A stretch of 49,075 bases of DNA from Acidobacteriota bacterium. GTDB taxonomy: Bacteria; Acidobacteriota; Terriglobia; Acidiferrales; UBA7541. The notes under the pieces were generated by a model, which was given only the letters and a program-made list of their open reading frames with translations, made no database searches and was not told the origin of the DNA. The stretch lies in NCBI GenBank assembly GCA_003223295.1, contig QHYM01000143.1:1-49075 (forward strand), written 5' to 3'. This document shows positions 24,714 to 30,814 of the stretch, in pieces (the first letter of the stretch is position 1; each line of letters starts with the position of its first letter). The translations under genes were made by a program, and so were the position numbers.

Positions 24714-25175
24714 ATGCTCAAGCCCGGCGACAAAGCCCCTGCGTTCCGCCTCAAATCCGACGAGGACAAAATCATCGCGCTAAAAGATTTCAAGGGCCGC
24801 CGCGTCCTCCTTTTCTTCTTCCCTAAAGCCAATACCACCGGTTGAATCATCGAGGCGTCCGAGTTTCGCGACGCAAAAAAGAAGTTCGATCAGCTCAAAG
24901 TCGCCATCCTTGGCATGAGTGCCGATTCCGTCAAGGCCCAGGCGTCCTTCAAAGCGAAATTCAAATTCAATTTTCTCTTGCTCAGCGATCCCGGCCACAA
25001 AACCATCGCCGCCTACGGCGCCTGGCAGCAAAAGCAGTTCATGGGACGCAAATTCATGGGCATCGTCCGCAGCTCTTTCCTCATCGGCAAAACTGGCAAA
25101 ATCGAGGCCGCCTGGCCCGCCGTCAAAGCCAAAGGCCACGCCGCCGAAGTTCTCAAGCACCTCGCCAAGGCGTAG
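24714..25175 (+). CDS. bcp: Bcp-type peroxiredoxin with in-frame TGA at the peroxidatic Cys (candidate selenoprotein)
   Basis: Reading through one TGA (24843-24845) gives a full-length 153-residue Bcp/PrxQ peroxiredoxin, which reduces hydroperoxides in the cytoplasm. The N part (KPGDKAPAFRL..LKDFKGRRVLLFFFPKANTTG) and the C part (IIEASEFRDAKKKFDQLKV.. to ..VLKHLAKA) match the family, and the frame is intact for 110 codons after the TGA. The TGA is codon 44, where Bcp proteins have the peroxidatic Cys (consensus NTPGCTxEAC). The resolving Cys five residues later is Ser, and no other Cys exists, as in a 1-Cys enzyme. A SECIS-like hairpin follows. The alternative is a nonsense mutation. Start: AAGGAA at 24702 precedes the ATG at 24714. 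Confidence 0.7.
24855..24874 (+). promoter_or_regulatory. Candidate bacterial SECIS hairpin
   Basis: GCGTCCG (24855-24861) pairs with CG-C-GACGC (24867-24874), seven base pairs with one bulged C, closing the loop AGTTT. The loop has G at its second position (24863), 17 bases after the TGA. This fits the published bacterial SECIS spacing rule, a G in the first two loop bases 16-37 bases after the UGA. The bulged base is C rather than the U seen in E. coli fdhF and is on the 3' side. Confidence 0.5.
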
Positions 25176-25306
25176 CGTCACGAAGGCCCTAGGCACCGCG
25201 GCTCTCAAACGCAACCCCCCGTCTCTTCGGACAGGGTGTTCTTTTGGAATCCCTGCCCCTTTGGTCCGTTCCAAGCTCCCTCTTAAAGCCGCAAAATTGT
25301 TTCAGG

Positions 25307-25327
25307 GCTCGGCGTGTCCCCGAGCCG
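25307..25327 (+). promoter_or_regulatory. Leader hairpin before the SH3/beta-barrel gene
   Basis: GGCTCGG (25307-25313) pairs with CCGAGCC (25321-25327), directly before the purine-rich ribosome site GAGGAGGGGG and the ATG at 25339. It may affect mRNA stability or translation. Confidence 0.35.
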
Positions 25328-25338
25328 AGGAGGGGGCG

Positions 25339-26787
25339 ATGCATCGCTCACGTTTGCTAATCCTGCTGGCAGCCTGTTTTCTCATGACCTCAGTTGCTTG
25401 GGCGGACGACCTGGGCTACGTCGAATGCACCAGCCATCCCGACACCACACCCGTCTTCAGCAAGGCCCGGCAGACTCCGGACTCCGTCGGTGCCATTCCT
25501 TGCGGGGAGCGCTTCACCGTCTTGGTCTACGGCTTTGTCTTCTCGCGGATTCAAACGAAGGACGGCAAGATCGGCTACGTCTATTCGAACCTGATCACCT
25601 CCGATCGTGGCGGAGCCGCTGCCTCTCAGGCTGCCGCTGCGCGAGTACCCGTAACAAATACTCCCGCCAAGGCCCCCACGAATTCGGCTGCGCAGATGGA
25701 CTCGCCGCCTGTAACGACTTCGCCCGCACCGGATAAGCCGGCTGCCGCTCGAGCGGGCCCACTGTTCCCAACGCCGCCCATGCCCGCCGTAACTGCCTCC
25801 GATATGGCATCTGCGCGCGCACAATCTGCTCCTACGGCAACTGCGCCGGTACAGACCGCTTACTCGCCGGCACCGACTCCCGCAGCCAGCGCTCAGCCAG
25901 CGGCACCAGCAGCTTCGCGGCCAGCCGTGCCCACGTCGGTTGAAACGCAGTCTGCGTCTAAGCCGGCCTCGGCTTCAGTGACTCAGCCAACTCCTGCTCC
26001 ATCGCTCGTGGCTCCGCCACCTTCACAGCCTTCAGTGCCAGCGCCAGTGGAAACTCAGCCTGCGGCGCAGCCGCCGGCAGCTCAGACATCGGCCCCGGCG
26101 CAACCCGGGCCTCTGTTCCCAACGCCGCCGCCCTCTTCTGGCACCACAGACGCGGCTTCAGCCCCGGCTGCAGAGCCAACTCCGGCTCCCGCTTCAGCTT
26201 CGCAGCCTGAAGCCGCTCAACCGGCGCCAGCGCCCGTTCGCGACGCCAGCGTGCGCTCGAGCTGGGAGAGGCCTGTGCCCGGCGCTCGCCAGAACTTCCT
26301 GGTTGAACTCTATTCCGGCTACTCTTTCGCGCGCTTCACCAGCGCCGGGTCCTCCACCAACCTCAACGGTGGAATGGGCTCGTTCGGCTACAACCTGAAG
26401 CCCTGGCTCCAGATCGTTGGCGACAGCAGCTACAACTTTGTCACCATCGGCGGCACTAAGAACATCTTGTACGGCAATCATTTCGGCGGCCGCGTCTTCT
26501 ATCACCGGGGAGCTCCCTGGGGCTTTACTCCCTTCGCGGAGGTTCTGGTTGGCGGGTCGCGCCTGGACACCAGCGGCGGCGGCGTCCAGACTTCCACGAA
26601 TTGCATTTCCTATAAGGCTGGAGGCGGAGTCGACATCCGCGTCACCCGTCGCTGGGAAATCCGCGTGATTAACGTGGACTATTACCGCACCACCTTCGGC
26701 GCTGGCGGCTACAACGCCACCCAGAACAATTACTGGGCTTCCGCCGGCGTCATCCTGCGCCTCTTCGGCAGCGGCGCATCGGAATAA
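25339..26787 (+). CDS. SH3-like / Pro-Ala-rich linker / outer-membrane beta-barrel protein
   Basis: This 482-residue exported protein has a signal peptide (MHRSRLLILLAACFLMTSVAWADD). It then has a bacterial SH3-like module at about residues 25-95 (VLVYGFVFSRIQTKDGKIGYVYSNLI) with two Cys. Next comes a roughly 210-residue Pro/Ala/Ser/Thr/Gln-rich linker, in which the segment GPLFPTPP occurs twice and VETQ-type phrases recur. The C-terminal 170 residues look like an eight-stranded OmpA-type barrel (NFLVELYSGYSFARF .. NYWASAGVILRLFG). The SH3 part may bind peptidoglycan and the barrel anchor in the outer membrane. The frame is open upstream to 24919, but the ATG at 25339 has the ribosome site and signal peptide. 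The function is unknown. Confidence 0.82.
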   Translation: MHRSRLLILLAACFLMTSVAWADDLGYVECTSHPDTTPVFSKARQTPDSVGAIPCGERFTVLVYGFVFSRIQTKDGKIGYVYSNLITSDRGGAAASQAAAARVPVTNTPAKAPTNSAAQMDSPPVTTSPAPDKPAAARAGPLFPTPPMPAVTASDMASARAQSAPTATAPVQTAYSPAPTPAASAQPAAPAASRPAVPTSVETQSASKPASASVTQPTPAPSLVAPPPSQPSVPAPVETQPAAQPPAAQTSAPAQPGPLFPTPPPSSGTTDAASAPAAEPTPAPASASQPEAAQPAPAPVRDASVRSSWERPVPGARQNFLVELYSGYSFARFTSAGSSTNLNGGMGSFGYNLKPWLQIVGDSSYNFVTIGGTKNILYGNHFGGRVFYHRGAPWGFTPFAEVLVGGSRLDTSGGGVQTSTNCISYKAGGGVDIRVTRRWEIRVINVDYYRTTFGAGGYNATQNNYWASAGVILRLFGSGASE

Positions 26788-26799
26788 CCCCAACTCGTG

Positions 26800-26805
26800 C
26801 ATAAT
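26800..26805 (+). promoter_or_regulatory. Possible -10 element (CATAAT) for a leaderless transcript
   Basis: CATAAT, preceded by GTG, ends six bases before the ATG at 26812, so transcription would begin at or near the start codon itself. No -35 was identified. Confidence 0.3.
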
Positions 26806-26811
26806 AGGCCA

Positions 26812-27582
26812 ATGTCGAGAAGGACTCGCTTCCTGATTGGCCTGGGAATTACGCTGCTCGGGTGCGTTATCTATCTGTGGTTCTTCGGCTTCCAGACCGT
26901 CATTGCTCTAGAGGTTCGTTATCTGGTGCGGAAAACACCCGTTGTGAGGATGGCTCCTGCTCAACTCACGGATTTGTCGATTTCCCAATCGCCAGGCAGG
27001 AAGCTCTCGTACTTTGGATATGAATTCGAAGTTCCCTGGGGCGACATGGATGACGCAAAGAGCAAGATGGTGGGGGACAACAAGGCGATGATCGTTTTTC
27101 AATCCGGGAACTCTCTCTCCGTTTGGCACGGTTCGCCGCGCGCTTTCGTGAACTCAGTCCTATCAAACGACAAGATCGATCCAAACACCCTGCGGCGGAT
27201 GTACGGCGACGAAGCTCTGCAATCGGATTATGCCCTTTATCGCACCATCTTGGAGATAACGCCCGACAAAATTACCCCCTTTATGTCACAGAGAGACGCT
27301 GCCAGCCAGGCCATTCTCCTCATCGTGAAAGGAACAATCCTGCCAAGGGGTACCGAGTCCGGTGTCTTTGCTGTTAGAGCCGGCGAATTCTCCGGATTTC
27401 AATTCGGGCGCCCAGCAAATCCATCCGGCGAGTTGAGCGTCAGGCTCTTTTCAGACAGCAGTTCCCTCAATTTCATTTTTATTCAGAAAGCGGGCGGCCC
27501 GGCCGTCATCTCCCAGCCTGACATCAACCGTATCCTGCGCACCCTGCATGGGGCCACTTCCCAGTTCGTTGCAAAGCCCTAG
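26812..27582 (+). CDS. Membrane-anchored hypothetical protein
   Basis: This 256-residue protein has one N-terminal transmembrane helix (FLIGLGITLLGCVIYLWFFGF) and a large soluble domain predicted outside the cytoplasm. I recognise no family. The soluble part has alternating beta-type stretches (KLSYFGYEFEVPWGDMDDAKS, NKAMIVFQSGNSLSVW, SGVFAVRAGEFSGFQFG, LNFIFIQKAGG). It starts 24 bases after the beta-barrel gene. An alternative in-frame start at 26797 has no better ribosome site, so 26812 is chosen for its SRRTRFLIGLG signal-anchor start. No Cys beyond the helix. The function is unknown. Confidence 0.75.
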   Translation: MSRRTRFLIGLGITLLGCVIYLWFFGFQTVIALEVRYLVRKTPVVRMAPAQLTDLSISQSPGRKLSYFGYEFEVPWGDMDDAKSKMVGDNKAMIVFQSGNSLSVWHGSPRAFVNSVLSNDKIDPNTLRRMYGDEALQSDYALYRTILEITPDKITPFMSQRDAASQAILLIVKGTILPRGTESGVFAVRAGEFSGFQFGRPANPSGELSVRLFSDSSSLNFIFIQKAGGPAVISQPDINRILRTLHGATSQFVAKP

Positions 27583-27652
27583 TACGCTGCGGGGCAGTTG
27601 CAGTGGCCGGTCTTCGGACCGATGATTTTTCTTTCGGCGAGCGGCTACTGGC

Positions 27653-27832
27653 TCAGTCAGCCGCGGCTGGAGATTGTGCGACTCTTCTTTCCCGCACCTT
27701 GCGCCAAGCCTTAACTACAAGCCAGCAACCCGGCAGAATCAAAACTAGCCATGGGATGAGTGAAAAAATCGTGTAGATCAGCGACGCCGTATTGTCGCCC
27801 AGAAGTCGAGTTTCTTCCCAATTTGGAACGAA
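27653..27832 (-). other. In-frame downstream reading frame after the fabH stop encoding a membrane helix
   Basis: Immediately after the fabH TGA, the same frame stays open for 59 codons. It encodes a soluble stretch (FVPNWEETRLLGDNTAS), a convincing transmembrane helix (YTIFSLIPWLVLILPGCW), a basic positive-inside segment (KAWRKVRERR) and a short polar tail, then TGA at 27653-27655. There is no ATG, GTG or TTG before the helix. It may be a small membrane protein with a non-canonical start (CTG 27 bases after the stop, behind GGGAAGAA), a decayed gene, or a readthrough extension. On the plus strand this region shows nothing. Confidence 0.35.
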
Positions 27833-28828
27833 TCAGTACGCCCAGCGGAGGAGGACGCCGCCCGTCGTGTAGCCAGCACCGACGGTGACAATCAGGACGA
27901 GGTCGCCTTTGCGCAATCGACCCTGCGCCGCAGCGTCCCGCAAGCCTAAGGGGATGGTGCCTGCCGTGGTGTTGCCGTACTTTTCAATGTTGACCATCAC
28001 TTTGGAGTCGTCAACGCCCAGGCGCTCTTGTGTGGCGCGAATGATGCGCAAGTTGGCCTGGTGCGGCACCAGCAGCGCCAAGTCCTCTTTCTTGAAGCCG
28101 TTGCGGTCGAGCAGCTGCGTGGACATATCCGCCATGCGCCGCACCGCGTACTTGAACACCTGCGAGCCTTCCTGATGCACGTAATGCATGCGCTTTTCAA
28201 CAGTTTCCTTCGACGACGGATGCAGCGACCCGCCGCCCGGCATGTACAGAAACTCGCCGCCCGCGCCGTCCACGTCATGCTCGAAATCCAGAATGCCCTC
28301 GTTTGCGCCCGCAGGCTCGATCAGCACGGCGCCCGCGCCATCTCCAAACAAAACGCATGTGGCGCGGTCCTGGTAATCAAGGATGGTGGTCATGGTGTCG
28401 CTGCCGATCACCATCACCTTCTTGTGCGTGCCCGCACCGACGAATTGCGCGCCGACCGTCAGCGCATACGCAAACCCCGAGCACGCCGCGGAAAGGTCGA
28501 AGCCCCAGGCGCGCTTCGCGCCGATGCGGCATTGCACCAGGCAAGCGGTGGCCGGGAAAAACATGTCCGGCGTGACGCTGGCCACGATGATCATGTCGAT
28601 TTCCGACGGATCCGTTTTCGTTTGCGCCAGCAGCGCCTTCGCCGCTTCGGTGGCCAGATGCGAACTGGCCATGCCTTTTTCCACGACGTGGCGTTCGCGG
28701 ATCCCAGTGCGCGTGCGAATCCACTCGTCGTTGGTCTCCACGATTTTCTCGAAATCCGCGTTGGTCATGACCTTCGGGGGAACGTAGCCGGCGACGCCCG
28801 TGATTTTTGCCGCGATGCGGTGGGACAT
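27833..28828 (-). CDS. fabH: 3-oxoacyl-ACP synthase III (FabH/KAS III)
   Basis: This 331-residue cytoplasmic enzyme condenses an acyl-CoA starter with malonyl-ACP to begin fatty-acid synthesis. The Cys-His-Asn triad is visible: AACSGF (Cys116), VPHQANLRI, and [36 protein letters not shown] and [15 protein letters not shown] are also typical. The frame is open to 28858, but a Shine-Dalgarno (AAGGAG) sits just before the ATG at 28828, giving [18 protein letters not shown]. No other fatty-acid gene is adjacent; upstream on the same strand are OsmC and a TlpA-like protein. The reading frame continues beyond the TGA stop as noted in the separate entry. Confidence 0.95.
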   Translation of the reverse strand: MSHRIAAKITGVAGYVPPKVMTNADFEKIVETNDEWIRTRTGIRERHVVEKGMASSHLATEAAKALLAQTKTDPSEIDMIIVASVTPDMFFPATACLVQCRIGAKRAWGFDLSAACSGFAYALTVGAQFVGAGTHKKVMVIGSDTMTTILDYQDRATCVLFGDGAGAVLIEPAGANEGILDFEHDVDGAGGEFLYMPGGGSLHPSSKETVEKRMHYVHQEGSQVFKYAVRRMADMSTQLLDRNGFKKEDLALLVPHQANLRIIRATQERLGVDDSKVMVNIEKYGNTTAGTIPLGLRDAAAQGRLRKGDLVLIVTVGAGYTTGGVLLRWAY

Positions 28829-28913
28829 GTCTCTCCTTGAAACTTCGGCCTGGAACAAGAAGAGATTGGATTTTATGCGATAGCGCGCCGCGGTTACAAG
28901 GCGATACCGCCGT

Positions 28914-29010
28914 TCAAAAACGCAGCAGGTAACTGGCCTTCACGAAGAACAGGCGGCTCGTGGGTAGAAATCACGGAAGCTGTTGAGGAGTACGCCGAAG
29001 CCGCCTGGCC
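28914..29010 (-). pseudogene. C-terminal remnant of an outer-membrane beta-barrel protein
   Basis: Between osmC and fabH, the minus strand reads GFGVLLNSFRDFYP and, after a one-base shift in a CCC run, [15 protein letters not shown] followed by TGA (28914-28916). The ending with alternating hydrophobic residues and a terminal Phe is the hallmark of outer-membrane barrel C termini. The piece begins right after the osmC stop and has no start codon, so it looks like debris from a lost gene. This is an inference from about 30 residues. Confidence 0.4.
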
Positions 29011-29013
29011 AGC

Positions 29014-29427
29014 TCAGACGCCCGTGGGCAAAATCTCGTAGCGCCAAGAAAGCGCGGCCGTCTTCTTGAGCATGGCCGCGACGGAGCAGTATTTGTCTTC
29101 GCTGAGCTGGATGGCATGCTTGACGGCGTCGTCATCGAGCTGGCCGCCCAGGCGATAGAGGATTTCGAGCTTGGTCCAGACTGTGGGCGGTTGCTTGGCG
29201 CGCTCGCCGGAACAAATAACTTCGAGCGACTGCAACTTTTGCCGTTTCTTTTCGAGGATGGTCACGACGTCCGTGGCCGTGCAAGCGCCGAGCGCCATGA
29301 GCACCAGTTCCATCGGGCCGGGCGCCTTGTTGGATTCACGGTCGGAGTCCAGAGTGATGTTGTGCCCGGAGGGGCTAGTGGCCACAAATTTTTCTTCGCC
29401 AATCCATTTCACGGATGCAGTCTGCAT
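29014..29427 (-). CDS. OsmC-family peroxide-reducing protein
   Basis: This 137-residue OsmC/Ohr-like protein reduces organic or lipid hydroperoxides in the cytoplasm through a Cys pair. The two reactive Cys are in LMALGACTATDVV and EDKYCSVAAML. The N-terminal SPSGHNITLDSD.. NKAPGPMELVL is family-typical. A GGGAGG ribosome site (minus strand, 29437-29432) precedes the ATG at 29427; the longer frame to 29499 is not needed. It is downstream of the TlpA-like thioredoxin gene on the same strand, a plausible thiol-redox pairing. It is closer to the YhfA-like OsmC group than to Ohr, judged only by general sequence appearance. Confidence 0.9.
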   Translation of the reverse strand: MQTASVKWIGEEKFVATSPSGHNITLDSDRESNKAPGPMELVLMALGACTATDVVTILEKKRQKLQSLEVICSGERAKQPPTVWTKLEILYRLGGQLDDDAVKHAIQLSEDKYCSVAAMLKKTAALSWRYEILPTGV

Positions 29428-29512
29428 GCAGCCTCCCTGTTGGAAGAATAACAGGTGGGGTGGCTCGCAGCGAGTCCGACTCGGGTGCGGTCGTTTCAAT
29501 ACGCGCCTGGGT

Positions 29513-30079
29513 TTAGAGAAGGTGCTTGATGAGTTTGGAGACTTCCTCGACGTGGACCTGGCCGCGAATGAATTTCACTTCCTGGCCGTCGCGATTCACC
29601 AGCACGCTGGCAGGGAGGCCGCCCTCGAAACCGATTTTGCCAGCCGCCTCGCTGCTGCCGAGCAAAACGGGGAAATTGATCTTGCTCGACGAGCCATCGA
29701 TAGAAAAAGACTCGTTCTGGACATAACTCTTGACAGATTCCTCGCCCTCGTCATCCACGGCGAGCGCCACAACGGTGAATCCCGAGGTTTCGAACTTCTG
29801 CTGCAACTTGATTAAATCCGGCATCTCGTTGCGGCAACCGGGACACCAGGTGGTCCAGAAATTGATCAGCACAACTTTGCCCCGGTAACCTTCCAGGTTC
29901 ACCCAGTTGTCATCGGTAGCGGGCAAGACCGTATGAGGGAGGGGCTGATGGAAGTCGACAATGTTGCCGACGCCGTCTTCGGATTCGTCCGCGAAGGAAG
30001 GTAAATCGGGTCGGAAGTAGCGAAACGCGAGAGCCACACACAGAATAGCAAAAAGGAAGAGAGACAAAGCTTTCTTCAT
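29513..30079 (-). CDS. TlpA/ResA-like thiol:disulfide oxidoreductase
   Basis: This 188-residue thioredoxin-fold protein has an N-terminal membrane anchor or signal (KALSLFLFAILCVALAFRYF) that places the domain in the periplasm. The active site is FWTTWCPGC (Cys79 and Cys82), typical of TlpA/ResA proteins that reduce disulfides, for example in cytochrome c maturation. The cis-Pro loop is GGLPASVLVNRDG. The order tlpA-like, osmC-like, fabH on the minus strand allows a common transcript. The divergent gene at 30303 leaves a 223-base shared upstream region, in which I saw no clear operator. Confidence 0.9.
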   Translation of the reverse strand: MKKALSLFLFAILCVALAFRYFRPDLPSFADESEDGVGNIVDFHQPLPHTVLPATDDNWVNLEGYRGKVVLINFWTTWCPGCRNEMPDLIKLQQKFETSGFTVVALAVDDEGEESVKSYVQNESFSIDGSSSKINFPVLLGSSEAAGKIGFEGGLPASVLVNRDGQEVKFIRGQVHVEEVSKLIKHLL

Positions 30080-30302
30080 GATTCGAAATCCTGACGGTTG
30101 CGTTTCGCAAGTGAAGCGGACTGCGTTCTCTGCCTTCAGAATAGCCTATAGGCAGCCGTATCAGCTGCGGAGAAGTGACGCCAGGTGTCGAAATGGTTTC
30201 GGTTGGAGCAAATTACAATTGCGAGTAGGCTATCCGGTCAAGGTTTGGGATTTTGCTGTAAGCACCAAGAATCAAAAAGAACGTTGCGGAAGGAGACGTA
30301 CA

Positions 30303-30791
30303 ATGCAAGAGCGACTGGCAAAGATGGTATCTCGTGCGATGTTCGCAACTCTCGGATTATTCTTGGCACTTTGGCCGGGATTCGGCGGCGTTAGCGCGAA
30401 ACAAAGCGCCATGGCGGCGAATGCGAACGATCAGCCGTACGCGATCGAGTATTACTACAAGGCGAAATGGGGACATGCCGAGGAATTCCTGGCGCTCTTC
30501 AAGAAGAATCACTATCCGGTGCTGAAGAAGGAGATGGAACTTGGCCGCATGCTGAAGGTGAGCATGGTAACGCCGCGGTACCACATGACGGAAGACAGCC
30601 GCTGGGATTATCGCGTGACCATCGTTTTCAAGAATGCGGCCATCGCCAACGACAATTTCGACAGTTCCGCGATTATCAAGCAGCTTTACCCCGACCAGGA
30701 CACGTATAAAAAGGAAGAGCAGCGGCGGTTCGAGATCCTTGACGCGCATTGGGACTTGCCCATCAAGGACGTGGATCTGGACGCGAAGTAG
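30303..30791 (+). CDS. Exported hypothetical protein (dimeric alpha/beta-barrel-like)
   Basis: This 162-residue protein has a signal peptide (MVSRAMFATLGLFLALWPGFGGVSA) and a single compact domain. AIEYYYKAKWGHAEEFLALFKKNHYPVLKK followed by RMLKVSMVTPRYHM and WDYRVTIVFKNAA resembles ferredoxin-like dimeric alpha/beta-barrel proteins, but I cannot name a family. There is no Cys. The start at 30303 is fixed by AAGGAGA at 30290-30296, although the frame is open to 30078. It converges with the large GGDEF/HD-GYP gene, whose stop is 24 bases downstream. The function is unknown. Confidence 0.78.
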   Translation: MQERLAKMVSRAMFATLGLFLALWPGFGGVSAKQSAMAANANDQPYAIEYYYKAKWGHAEEFLALFKKNHYPVLKKEMELGRMLKVSMVTPRYHMTEDSRWDYRVTIVFKNAAIANDNFDSSAIIKQLYPDQDTYKKEEQRRFEILDAHWDLPIKDVDLDAK

Positions 30792-30814
30792 TTTTGCAAA
30801 CGAAATTAAGCGTT

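Noticed and set aside
24919-25338. Upstream extension of the SH3/barrel frame
   Set aside because: It overlaps the Bcp gene in another frame and encodes Ser/Pro-rich shadow sequence; the ribosome site and signal peptide are at 25339.
27830-27835. The fabH stop TGA as a selenocysteine codon
   Set aside because: FabH ends normally at RWAY, no Cys is expected there, and no SECIS-like hairpin was evident. TGA is also used as a normal stop elsewhere (for example gatB).
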